From Nocardia fluminea (GTDB taxonomy: Bacteria; Actinomycetota; Actinomycetes; Mycobacteriales; Mycobacteriaceae): DNA of 64,000 bases. Shown one piece after another: positions 37,055 through 45,499 of this stretch. The position numbers and the translations under genes were made by a program. The notes under the pieces were generated by a model that worked only from the letters and a program-made list of their open reading frames with translations, was not told where the DNA came from and searched no databases. Position 1 is the first letter of the stretch. Every line of letters starts with the position of its first letter. The DNA lies in assembly GCF_002846365.1 (NCBI RefSeq), contig NZ_PJMW01000002.1, positions 682,001 to 746,000 of the forward strand. The letters are read 5' to 3'.

Positions 37055-38281
37055 ATGAGGAAATCGAGCGCAGTGCTGCTCGCGGCTGGGGTCGCCGTGA
37101 CTGTCGCCACCACCGCCGGGTGTGGCGACTCGTCGGAAGCAGCGGATACCCCAGCAACAGTGCAAGTCGATCTGAGCAGCCTCGATGTCGGCAACCTCAA
37201 GACTGAGCCAAAGGTCTACGGCAAGGTCACCAGCCTCGAACAAGCCCGCGCAGTCGAGGCGATGCGAATGGCGAACTACATCGCACTTCCGATGGAAATC
37301 GACCCGGCAGTCATCGTTGCTCCACCGGCGATGTCAGGAGCAGTTCGGTTGTTCACCGACTTCGGCTCCAGCGTGATCAAGGGGCGAATGAAAGCCGATC
37401 CTAATAGATTGAACGAATCGATCAAAGGTTTCATCGGCGGTTTCGTCAGCACCGGACAAACAAGCGCAAAGGGGCACCTCTCACAGGAGCTCGACAACAC
37501 TGTCATGCTTTTTGACAGCGAACAAGAGGCGCTCGCCGCGGCTGATATCTTGGCGACCGAGGAATTCGGAACTTCTCCGGACAACATCGCCGTGGAGATC
37601 AAACAGTATCCCGCAGCGCGCGCACATGTAAATCCAGGGGAGGCGGGGATGTTTCACTCCTGGATCGCTGTGGGCAGATACGTCATCGCAACCTATCTTT
37701 ACGACAATGTTATGTCCACATTGAAAACCCACGACAGCGAGAAGCTGGCAACTCGAGCCGAGAAAAGTATCAGCAAAATTTCTGCCGGACTGAAGGACTA
37801 TTCGCCGCCGCGCCTCGACACGCTGATGGATTCCGACATAGACCTGGATGGAATGCTCGGGTTAGCCTTGCCGACGGTAGGAATCGACGGCGCACAGCGC
37901 GGCATACCCGGCGTTTACACCCGACACGGAGGCCTCCATATCTCGGGAAGCCCGGAATCGGACGCCAAGTTGTTCGAGGAAACCGGCGTGGACCGGATTT
38001 CGTGGCAGGGGGACTTCGTGTACCGCGCCCGAGATGCACAGGGGGCACAGCAAATCGCCGAGGAGCACGGGCAAGTATCGAAGTTCTTCCGCCGCGTGGA
38101 ATCTCCGAAAAACCTTCCCAACGCACTCTGCAAGGAATACATCGGCCCACCCTCGTATGCAGTGAAATTCTACTGCTCCGTCTCCTACGGAAGGTATTCG
38201 GCCGAAGTTGCGGCGTCACAGCTGAAGGATGTCCATCAGCGCGTATCGGCGCAATATTCCATCTTGGCGAAGAGTAAGTAG
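37055..38281 (+). CDS. Paralogous lipoprotein 4 of 5, subtype B
   Basis: The protein has 408 residues. The lipobox ATTAGC gives Cys23. It shares VDLSSLDVGNLKTEPKVYGK, GFIGGFVSTGQTS and SPKNLPNALCKEYIG with copy 2, so it is subtype B. GGAGGGG lies five bases before the ATG. The codon third positions are visibly poorer in G/C than in copies 1-3 (many aat, tat, ttt, aaa codons). A 196-base gap separates it from copy 3, enough for its own promoter. Confidence 0.85.
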   Translation: MRKSSAVLLAAGVAVTVATTAGCGDSSEAADTPATVQVDLSSLDVGNLKTEPKVYGKVTSLEQARAVEAMRMANYIALPMEIDPAVIVAPPAMSGAVRLFTDFGSSVIKGRMKADPNRLNESIKGFIGGFVSTGQTSAKGHLSQELDNTVMLFDSEQEALAAADILATEEFGTSPDNIAVEIKQYPAARAHVNPGEAGMFHSWIAVGRYVIATYLYDNVMSTLKTHDSEKLATRAEKSISKISAGLKDYSPPRLDTLMDSDIDLDGMLGLALPTVGIDGAQRGIPGVYTRHGGLHISGSPESDAKLFEETGVDRISWQGDFVYRARDAQGAQQIAEEHGQVSKFFRRVESPKNLPNALCKEYIGPPSYAVKFYCSVSYGRYSAEVAASQLKDVHQRVSAQYSILAKSK

Positions 38282-38288
38282 AGAAGAA

Positions 38289-39530
38289 ATGGACCAGAGA
38301 TCACCGATGTTTTCTCGGAAAACACGCCTTTCGGTATGCATCGCCTCGATCGTCACCGCACTCTCCGTCGCCGGCTGCGGCTCTACCGTAGCCGGCTCTT
38401 CGATTCCCGCGGAACTCGATGTTCGCAAGCTGGATGTCGGATCTTATTCCACCACTCCCTTGGATATGCGATACACCTACCAGAACGACCTCAGCGGTGG
38501 GCTGAAACTCGCTGTTATGCGGTTGTCCGACAATGTCGTCACCGGCATGGATATCGACCCTCGCTTCAAGTACAGCACCGGGTCGGTTCCGTTTGTCGAC
38601 GCAGCGAAAGCTACGACCGTACTTGCCGACGTCACCAAACCGGTCCTCGAACGGAACAAGATGATGTTCGGCTTCGCCTCGGGCAGCGTGGACAAAGAAC
38701 CGGATAAATCAGGCAAGAAGGTCGACGGGCAATCTTTCACCACTGTCGCGGTCATGCAGTTTCCGGATGAAGCCATAGCGAAACAGGCGGCGACGGAGAT
38801 CGAAGACGCGGACTTCGCCGTCGCCGCGGACAAGAACGAAAAGATCGCGCTGCCCGGCTATCCCGACGCGCACACACACTGGCGCCCCGGCGTCGCCACC
38901 ATCGGCTCCGTGATGGCCAAAGGCAGCTACGTCATCAGCCTGTACCTCAGCCATACCACACCAGATCTCGCTGCCCTCAAGGATCTGGCCGAAAAGTCCT
39001 ACGCCGCACAGGTTCCCCGCCTCGACGCGCTCGAGCCACTCACCGCGGAGGAAGTGCTGTTCCTGGAAAATGATCCGGATGGGATGCTCAGGCGCACCTT
39101 CAACCCCAACGCCATGGGGCTCCCCGATCCTGGCAAACAGGGCTCCTACACCATGCAGGGCTTCCTACATCAAGTTGCCAATACAGCTCACTGGAAACAG
39201 ACCCTCACCGATGTTGGACTCGACCGCTTCTCGCTGAGCTACGCGGGCTCGTTTTCCACCTCGATGCTGTTTCGAACTCGCGACGCAGACGCCGCACGTC
39301 GCCTCGCGTCCACGATCTTGGATGGCGTCTACCCTGGTGTCGCGGACGCACCTGCCGCCCTACCCGACGCGAAATGCGGCGAAGGAAAGTCGACGGATGA
39401 CATCGAGAGGAAGCGGTTCCGGTGTGTCGTCACCTACCGCGAGTACACCGCCACGGTCGAGGCCGACCAGTTACGCGATGCTCATCAACGGGCTGCGGCC
39501 CAATACGCGCTCCTCGCGAACAGTCAGTAG
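38289..39530 (+). CDS. Paralogous lipoprotein 5 of 5, subtype A
   Basis: The protein has 413 residues. The lipobox SVAGC gives Cys30. GSTVAGSSIPAELDVRKLDVGSYSTTPL marks subtype A, and DAHTHWRPGVATIGSVMAKGSYVISLYL is almost the middle motif of copy 1. It ends KRFRCVVTYREYTATVEADQL...AQYALLANSQ. It starts seven bases after the stop of copy 4; a second ATG six codons in is an alternative. The kinase gene begins 78 bases downstream. Confidence 0.84.
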   Translation: MDQRSPMFSRKTRLSVCIASIVTALSVAGCGSTVAGSSIPAELDVRKLDVGSYSTTPLDMRYTYQNDLSGGLKLAVMRLSDNVVTGMDIDPRFKYSTGSVPFVDAAKATTVLADVTKPVLERNKMMFGFASGSVDKEPDKSGKKVDGQSFTTVAVMQFPDEAIAKQAATEIEDADFAVAADKNEKIALPGYPDAHTHWRPGVATIGSVMAKGSYVISLYLSHTTPDLAALKDLAEKSYAAQVPRLDALEPLTAEEVLFLENDPDGMLRRTFNPNAMGLPDPGKQGSYTMQGFLHQVANTAHWKQTLTDVGLDRFSLSYAGSFSTSMLFRTRDADAARRLASTILDGVYPGVADAPAALPDAKCGEGKSTDDIERKRFRCVVTYREYTATVEADQLRDAHQRAAAQYALLANSQ

Positions 39531-39608
39531 CGCCCGGGTCGCCCATCCGACAGACTCTGCAACGAATAGAAAGAACGCCTCGCTGATGCAGGACAGGAGA
39601 CGGTCAGT

Positions 39609-41171
39609 ATGGCGATGAGTCCTGGCACCATCGTCGGCGGATACCGAATTGATCGGATCCTCGGCGCAGGCGGTATGGGCACCGTCTACCTCGGAAAACA
39701 CCCCAGCCTTCCCCGGATGGACGCCCTCAAGGTGCTGAGTCCGGAACTCTCTCGTGACCACGAGTTCCGGGCTCGGTTCGAACGCGAGGCCAACCTCGCC
39801 GCCGGGCTCGATCACCCGAATATCGTGTCGGTGTACAACCGCGGCGAAGAGCACGGCCAGCTGTGGATCGCGATGCAATACGTGCCCGGAACAGACGCGT
39901 CGGCGGAGCTCGCTCGCGACCGTCACGCGATGACGCCGCTCCGCGCGCTGAGGATCGTGACCGAAGTCGGGAAAGGTCTCGACTATGCACACCGAAAAGG
40001 CTTGCTGCACAGAGACGTCAAGCCCGCGAACTTCTTGCTGTCGAATACCGACGGGGATGAGGACGAGCGGGTCTTCCTCACGGATTTCGGTGTCGCGAAG
40101 TCGAACGACGACGCCAGTGAGCTCACGCAGACCGGCAGCTTCCTCGCAACGATCGCGTATGCTCCGCCCGAGCAACTGTCGGGTGGCGCGCTCGACCACC
40201 GAGCCGACATCTATAGCTTGGCTTGCTCGTTCTACAAGCTACTGACCGGCCAGAACCCTTATCCTGCAGCTCAACCGGCCATGGTGATGATGGGGCATCT
40301 ACACGAACCGCCGCCGCGAGCCACCGCGGTGAACCCTGGCCTGCCCCCAGCGTTGGACCACGTTTTCGCGCGTGCAATGGCGAAAAACTCCGCCGAGAGA
40401 TTCAGCACCTGCCGGGAGTTCACCGACGCGGCAGCCGCCGCGTTGACCCCGGGCCACAATCCGGTGTCGACAAATACCTCACCGACCTATCCGATTCAGG
40501 TCCTCCGCCCGGAGACAAGTTCCCACTATTACACCCAGCAGCACGTGCCGGCCGCGCCCGGACCGCTGAGGCCGAGCAACCGTGGCAAGTGGATAGCAGT
40601 CGCTGCCGTGGTCGCCGCGGCCGCGGTCGCCGCGACGATCGGAATCGTTGCCCTGCAGGATGATCCCGGGGCCACCGCGTCGACATCAGTCACCTCGACA
40701 TCGAAGGTGCTCACGCCACTCGAGAAGTCACGGAAGGACAATCCCGCATTCGAAGGGAAACCAGTTCTCATGGTGGATGTCTTCGACGCCGGCGCGAACT
40801 CCTTCGACCCGGCAATGGGTGTCTTCTTGTCACCTTCACCACAAACCAGATTTCTCGGCGACCTCGGCCTCATCTACAGCCCGACCTATGCGAAGAACGG
40901 TGACGAAGCCTCCCCTCGTCCGATCAGCAAAGACGATCGCAACACGGCACTTTCGAATGTCACCAACGGGTACATCCTGGCTATCCGAAGTGACTCCAAA
41001 GCCGGTGGGGGCGGCTTGCTCGGGTTACCCTCCGCGATCACCAGTTCGCGGGCAACAGTCATCGTGATCGATGACCCCGCAGCCGTTGCCGCGATGAGGA
41101 ACTGGTCGATGAGCTCTGAACAGACACTGATCGACAGGGTCGTTCCCGTCCTGCAGACGCAGATCAAGTAG
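39609..41171 (+). CDS. Transmembrane Ser/Thr protein kinase (PknF-like)
   Basis: The protein has 520 residues. The Hanks-type kinase domain (about 11-280) has the glycine loop LGAGGMGTVYLG, Lys41, Glu60, catalytic HRDVKPANFLL (134-144), DFG (159-161) and APPEQLSGG. A juxtamembrane linker precedes one membrane helix (328-349). The external domain of about 170 residues has FEGKPVLMVDVFDAGANSF and no recognised family; two Trp/Ser-rich segments lie near the end. All catalytic residues are present, so it should be active. AGGAG lies nine bases before the ATG. It follows the lipoprotein array and precedes the WXG100 pair, so it may sense surface ligands and phosphorylate FHA partners. Confidence 0.92.
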   Translation: MAMSPGTIVGGYRIDRILGAGGMGTVYLGKHPSLPRMDALKVLSPELSRDHEFRARFEREANLAAGLDHPNIVSVYNRGEEHGQLWIAMQYVPGTDASAELARDRHAMTPLRALRIVTEVGKGLDYAHRKGLLHRDVKPANFLLSNTDGDEDERVFLTDFGVAKSNDDASELTQTGSFLATIAYAPPEQLSGGALDHRADIYSLACSFYKLLTGQNPYPAAQPAMVMMGHLHEPPPRATAVNPGLPPALDHVFARAMAKNSAERFSTCREFTDAAAAALTPGHNPVSTNTSPTYPIQVLRPETSSHYYTQQHVPAAPGPLRPSNRGKWIAVAAVVAAAAVAATIGIVALQDDPGATASTSVTSTSKVLTPLEKSRKDNPAFEGKPVLMVDVFDAGANSFDPAMGVFLSPSPQTRFLGDLGLIYSPTYAKNGDEASPRPISKDDRNTALSNVTNGYILAIRSDSKAGGGGLLGLPSAITSSRATVIVIDDPAAVAAMRNWSMSSEQTLIDRVVPVLQTQIK

Positions 41172-41255
41172 TCCGACAGTCGGCGATGCGACACGAGCAG
41201 CGCCAGCGGTGGTAGGAATCGGACATGGCCACGCGCCCGAAGGTGCGGTAAGGTC

Positions 41256-41451
41256 CACGGCAGTTGCCGTGCCCGCAGCGCGACCAGCCTGCGATGGGGA
41301 GGAGGGGGGACCACGGCGACGATGGCCATCAGTTGCGACGACCACGTTTGCACTGGCCATCGACACTGTCGCCACCGGTTCGTCCGGACGAACCGGTAGT
41401 ACGACGAACACCGCGGATGGCGGTGAACGGGGACGTCCGAAACCTTTCGGA
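41256..41451 (+). promoter_or_regulatory. Three dyad-symmetric sites in the 380-base gap before the WXG100 pair
   Basis: The gap 41172-41551 has no gene. It holds CACGGCA-GT-TGCCGTG (41256-41271), a perfect 24-bp palindrome centred on CC/GG (41374-41397; outer half ACCGGTTCGTCC), and TCCGAAA-CC-TTTCGGA (41436-41451). The first may terminate the kinase transcript; the latter two are good operator candidates. Their arms differ in sequence, so they need not bind the same regulator. Confidence 0.55.
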
Positions 41452-41551
41452 AATTGGATGGAACCGATCGCTCGCGGCTCGCGTCCAACTAGATGAAGAG
41501 GTCGAATGCCGCAGAGGATCGCGACCTGACGCCGATGGAGAGGACCCACTG

Positions 41552-41875
41552 ATGGCAGTAAAAGCATCTGTCGATGCGGAAGCAGTCAAGACCTTCGCTC
41601 AGGGCTGTGAAGACAAGCACGCCAGGCTCGTGCAGGAGATCGTGAAGCTCAAGAATCTCGAGGACCGTCTTACCGCCTCGTGGTCGGGCGAGGCCAAGAT
41701 GGCATTCGATTCGTTCATGGAGCGGTACTACTTCCAGGCTGACAAGCTGAACGACAAACTGCTGCAGACGGTCGAGAATCTGGCCACCACCAGCGGCCGG
41801 TTCTCGAACGCCGACCAGGTTTTCAAGGAATCCGTGACAACGCACGCCAACAGCCTCGACCTGCCGGCGATCTAG
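41552..41875 (+). CDS. WXG100-family protein, first of a pair
   Basis: The protein has 107 residues. It forms a helical hairpin with the WXG turn at W44-S45-G46 (TASWSGEAKMAFDSFMERYY) and no signal peptide. Such proteins are exported as dimers by type VII secretion systems. The partner gene starts 45 bases downstream. The ATG is at 41552 with AGAGGA upstream. In M. tuberculosis the ESX-4 pair EsxT/EsxU lies by the same machinery genes; here the pair is on the opposite strand, 0.4 kb from the ESX-4 block. Confidence 0.85.
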   Translation: MAVKASVDAEAVKTFAQGCEDKHARLVQEIVKLKNLEDRLTASWSGEAKMAFDSFMERYYFQADKLNDKLLQTVENLATTSGRFSNADQVFKESVTTHANSLDLPAI

Positions 41876-41920
41876 CCCATACCGGCACCACCTACATTCG
41901 ACTGATTCGAAGGAGATCTC

Positions 41921-42214
41921 ATGAGCACCAATATTTCCGCACAGTTCGGTGAGGTTGCGGCAACCAGCGACGAGATTCGGACTGCCGCGCAGGGCGTCCA
42001 GAACATGCTCGAAGACTTCAAGAACGAAGTTGCGAAGTTTGTTGCCGAAAGCTGGGACGAAGGTGCCGCCTCCGAGGCGTTCCGCACCCTCCAGGCCACC
42101 TGGGACGCCGCCTCGGTGCAGCTTCAGACCACGCTGGACGGAGCCGCAAAGCTCGTCAATACCGGTAATTCCGACCTGCAGAGCACGGACACGGCCCTCG
42201 CCGGCCTGTTCTGA
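41921..42214 (+). CDS. WXG100-family protein, second of a pair
   Basis: The protein has 97 residues. The turn is W45-D46-E47 (VAESWDEGAASEAFRTLQATWDAA), a variant of WXG with the glycine moved one place. It is otherwise a standard two-helix EsxB/EsxA-like protein with a flexible tail (NSDLQSTDTALAGLF). AAGGAG six bases before the ATG gives strong translation. It is probably the heterodimer partner of the preceding protein. Confidence 0.85.
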   Translation: MSTNISAQFGEVAATSDEIRTAAQGVQNMLEDFKNEVAKFVAESWDEGAASEAFRTLQATWDAASVQLQTTLDGAAKLVNTGNSDLQSTDTALAGLF

Positions 42215-42225
42215 GCCAGATCTTT

Positions 42226-42257
42226 TCGAGCCCCTGAGCTACTGTTCAGGGGCTCGA
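42226..42257 (+). terminator. Terminator after the WXG100 pair
   Basis: TCGAGCCCCTGA (42226-42237) pairs perfectly with TCAGGGGCTCGA (42246-42257), a 12-bp stem with an 8-base loop, 12 bases after the stop codon. Confidence 0.8.
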
Positions 42258-42573
42258 ATCGTGTCTACTGCAGAAGATTTCAGAACCGACGCTACCGCCA
42301 GCCCCAGACGTCGGGCAGCCACGAGTACCAGATGACTCCGACTCCTCGACGCCCGCTGAGCACACCGCGACGTGCTGAAGGCTGCGATCCGAGCCAGCAC
42401 GGCGATGGCCCAGCTGGACAAGGAAGCTAGCTCGAAGATCGAGAACAGCGTGACAACCACCGCCGCGACCGGCCGACAGAGCGGGCTGCCGCAGCGGGGA
42501 TGTTGCAGGACGGACCGGGTGTTCAGCAACCGCAAGTTATTGCAATTGCTCACCCGGCCGTTACTCGGTCGAT
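42258..42573. other. Gene-free stretch between convergent genes
   Basis: No supported gene. The minus strand encodes a short hydrophobic peptide stretch (TLFSIFELASLSSWAIAVLA) but without a good start, ribosome site or complete protein context. It could be remnant DNA. Confidence 0.4.
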
Positions 42574-43416
42574 TCAGAACCCGGCGCGCTCGAGGTATTT
42601 CAAGGCGGCGTCTTTGTCCTTGAACCCTGACATCACCGTGTACAGCTTCGTCGCCGTGTTGAAGGTTTCCACGGTGGCCCCACCACCAGGGATCGTGTCG
42701 TCGATGCGGAACTTTCTCTCGCCCTTGTCCATCAGCCATTCCGGGTGCTGGCTGCTCCACTGACGGAGCAGCTTGTCAGGGTTGGTGTCGATCCACGCGA
42801 TCGGGTAGCGGTCGATGTCGACGGCTGTTCTGAGGAGGCCCACCGTCAGGCTGTTCTTGGCCGGCACTGTGAAGACCACTCGCACCGCGTACGGGTCGTT
42901 GCCGATCGGGGCCTTCTCAGTGATGTTGTTGACGGCGACGACGTCGCGTAGGGGCGCGGGCAACGCTTCGAGGACGATCTTGGCGTCGGCCGAAACAGGC
43001 TGCGGGGCAGCCTTGGTCGTCGTTGTTGTGGGCTTGGAGGTGCTCTTGGCAGAGGTGGGCGCCGAGGGCGCTTCTTGGACCGACGACGGGGGCGCTGCGA
43101 CCGTTCCCGCTTCGTCGTCGCCTCCTCCGGCGACGGCGACAACCCCGACCACCAGCACACCGATGACAACAACAGCGCCGCCGACCAGCACGAGGGGCGA
43201 TTTCCACCACGGGTTCTGCTGCGGCGGTTGGGGCCAACCCTGCTGCGGTGGTTGACCCCAACCTTGTTGCGGGTGGGGCTGACCGCCCTGTTGCGGATGC
43301 GGCTGCGAGCCGTACTGTGGCGGCTGCATCGGCGGATACGGCTGACCGGCATACTGCTGCGGCGCACCCTGACCGGGCGCCCAACCCGGACCTTGCTGCG
43401 GCGGTGGATAAGTCAT
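42574..43416 (-). CDS. Membrane protein with Gln/Pro-rich cytoplasmic head and external domain
   Basis: The protein has 280 residues. The first 70 are low complexity (PPQQGPGWAPGQGAPQQY and HPQQGG repeats). One membrane helix (about 73-96, SPLVLVGGAVVVIGVLVVGVVAVA) is followed by a Thr/Lys linker and an external alpha/beta domain of about 135 residues (LPAPLRDVVAVNNITEKAPIG...). GGGAGGGG precedes the ATG. It lies at the end of the minus-strand ESX-4 run (eccC, associated protein, decayed lipoprotein), so it may be an envelope accessory of that system. No family recognised. Confidence 0.78.
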   Translation of the reverse strand: MTYPPPQQGPGWAPGQGAPQQYAGQPYPPMQPPQYGSQPHPQQGGQPHPQQGWGQPPQQGWPQPPQQNPWWKSPLVLVGGAVVVIGVLVVGVVAVAGGGDDEAGTVAAPPSSVQEAPSAPTSAKSTSKPTTTTTKAAPQPVSADAKIVLEALPAPLRDVVAVNNITEKAPIGNDPYAVRVVFTVPAKNSLTVGLLRTAVDIDRYPIAWIDTNPDKLLRQWSSQHPEWLMDKGERKFRIDDTIPGGGATVETFNTATKLYTVMSGFKDKDAALKYLERAGF

Positions 43417-43512
43417 TGTTTCCCCTCCCGATTCACAGGCCGCAAGCGATACACAGGCGACCCGCTGCGAGCGTACTTCCGTACGCCGTCGAACCCGAAT
43501 CGAGGCAATTCG

Positions 43513-44072
43513 CTACTGCCCACTGATCCGCACACCGCTCAGGATCGTGTCCAGGTCTGAGCGGTAGCGGGTGACGTTGGCGAGGGGGGTTCGAGTTGTT
43601 ATCTGGATCGGGTAGAACCTGTCGCCCACCGGGTAGGTGAATCCAGGTAGTCGTGGTGGGAGTTGGCGGTGGTTCCGGTGGTGAGGTGGGCGGGCTTGCA
43701 GCAGATCTGTACGTATTCGGAACGTGTTCGGTGCCAATCGGATTCGTGGGTGCGCAAGATCTAAAGGGTGTTACTCGCGGCGTCGGCGGTTTTCGCGGGG
43801 TTGAAAATAGTGACGGTGACCATGGCCATGCCGAAGGGTGGGTCGGCGCCTTCAATGGTCTCGAAACGGTGGAGGACGAGCCCGCCACCTTCGACTGGCC
43901 GGGTCGACCAGCCCGGGGGTTGGGGGGCATGAATGGTGAAGCCGGCGGGGTTGGCCGTGGTAGCCGACGGTATATCGGCCGGGCACGAGGGCATGTTCGA
44001 GGTCGACAGGGCGACCGGGGTGCAGGCCAGAGTGCAGGACGCCAGGAGTCCGGCGAAGAGGATGCGGCTCAT
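43513..44072 (-). pseudogene. Decayed lipoprotein gene (LpqN/LpqT-like) in the ESX-4 locus
   Basis: An intact start, with lipobox-like LASC and TLAC and an ATGA overlap with the upstream gene, reads 103 residues to an in-frame TAG at 43761-43763. Past the stop the same frame continues with plausible family sequence (SDWHRTRSEYVQICCKPAHL). Then the reading shifts frame near 43640-43665 to give GFTYPVGDRFYPIQITTRTP and DLDTILSGVRI, ending at 43513. Two lesions, a nonsense codon and a frameshift, therefore split one ancestral gene. The first 103 residues could still be made as a short lipoprotein. Confidence 0.6.
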
Positions 44073-45499
44073 GGCCCGACCTGGACGCCTCCCACTACCT
44101 GCTCACAGGCCGACATCACACCGGCCCAACCATTTTCGGCGTACTGGCAGCCGATGCTGACCTGGACGCCGCGTTCCACGAGAACCTGCCAGCGAACCGT
44201 TGATCCGTCGGCGGGGCGCTCTTCATAGGACAGCCCGGGGCGACCCGCGAAGACTACGTCCTGGCGCACGGGGGTGACGGTTCCCGCGGGCTTCTTGGCG
44301 ATCTGGGCGCTGAGGTCGGCGGCGACCTCGACGTAGCCCGCACCGGCGGAGACCGGCTTCTGAGTGATGGTGATGCGGTGGCGGGCGGCGTCGTCGGGGA
44401 CGAGGTCGGCGCGCGCGTCGGTCGTGGTGGTGCGGTGCCAGCCCGCGGGGATCTCTACGACGACTCGACCGACCGTCGCGGTGGTGGGCTTCGGTTTCGG
44501 CTTCGCCGAAGTGGACTGGGGCGCGGTGCTTGTCACCACGGGGGGCGAGGTGGTCGCGACGGCGGCGGTGGCCTGTTGGTCACCGGATCCGAACAGGAAG
44601 AAGCCACCGATCGCGGCTGCGGCGACGACAGCGGCGAGAGCAGCGGCACCGATGTAGAGCGGGCGGCGGTCGACGGGGTTGGTCGCCGCGGCACGTTCGC
44701 GCAGGGGCTGCATCCACTCGGCCGCAGGCGGAATGTTCGGCGTGTAGGCGGGAGGCTTCTGCGTGGGCCGGGCCAGGTCTGTTCCGGTCAGCGGGCTGAC
44801 GGGAACGCCCGCACCGCAAACACTTTCGACTGCGGCGGTGACCGCGGCCAGAACCGCCGGATCGGTGGCACCGAACACTTGGACGACGTCCGCGGGGCGA
44901 TCGGCGAGCAGGCGGCTCAAGAGAGCCGTGAGCCGGCCGAAGCCTTCCTCGTCGGCGAGTTCCGAGGCTGCCAGGTTCGGTTCGGCTTCGACGGCCTCGA
45001 CATGGGTCCCGTACGTGTCGTAGGTGACTGACGAGGCCGAGGTCGACAGCATGCCGAACTCGATGATCGCGGTGCGGCGGCTACGGCTGGCCGCGACATC
45101 GATCGCCGAGGCGCGCAGGGCACAGGCCTCGAACGCGACCTCGTGGGTGAATTGCTGTGCCGCGGTGCCGAACAGGTCGAGTTCGGGCTGTCCCCACGTG
45201 GTGGGGTGCACGACGACGATCCGCTCACACAGCGGTGTCACCCGCAGGGTGTCCATGATCGCCGCGAGCAGCGCGGACAGGGCTTGACCCACCGTCGGCA
45301 TCCGCGGCGGCAACGCGAGCACACCACCGCCCAGATACTGCACCACCGACACCGCTTGCGTGGGCGGGGCCAGCGGTTCACCGATGACGAGATCGGAACC
45401 GTTGCTGCCCAACACAACCGACGGCGCGACATCCCAGTGGGTGGTGGCGCCACGCGCCCACACTTTGGCCTCGCTGACAACGAGCTCGACGACGGTCAT
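44069..45499 (-). CDS. Type VII secretion-associated protein, Rv3446c type (Hsp70-like fold)
   Basis: The protein has 476 residues. The cytoplasmic part (about 1-275) has the outline of an Hsp70-like ATPase fold without clear nucleotide motifs (SALLAAIMDTLRVTPLCERI, VVQVFGATDPAVLAAVTAAV). One membrane helix lies at about 282-305 (LYIGAAALAAVVAAAAIGGFF). A Thr/Pro/Lys linker leads to an external domain (VVVEIPAGWHRTTTTDARAD...SIGCQYAENGWAGVM). This architecture is that of the protein placed after eccC4 in ESX-4 loci. Its ATG overlaps the eccC stop (ATGA), so production is coupled. Confidence 0.88.
   Translation of the reverse strand: MTVVELVVSEAKVWARGATTHWDVAPSVVLGSNGSDLVIGEPLAPPTQAVSVVQYLGGGVLALPPRMPTVGQALSALLAAIMDTLRVTPLCERIVVVHPTTWGQPELDLFGTAAQQFTHEVAFEACALRASAIDVAASRSRRTAIIEFGMLSTSASSVTYDTYGTHVEAVEAEPNLAASELADEEGFGRLTALLSRLLADRPADVVQVFGATDPAVLAAVTAAVESVCGAGVPVSPLTGTDLARPTQKPPAYTPNIPPAAEWMQPLRERAAATNPVDRRPLYIGAAALAAVVAAAAIGGFFLFGSGDQQATAAVATTSPPVVTSTAPQSTSAKPKPKPTTATVGRVVVEIPAGWHRTTTTDARADLVPDDAARHRITITQKPVSAGAGYVEVAADLSAQIAKKPAGTVTPVRQDVVFAGRPGLSYEERPADGSTVRWQVLVERGVQVSIGCQYAENGWAGVMSACEQVVGGVQVGP

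Noticed and set aside
42239..42760. Minus-strand gene with hydrophobic centre
   Set aside because: It overlaps the C-terminal coding part of the membrane protein in another frame and lacks a credible start.
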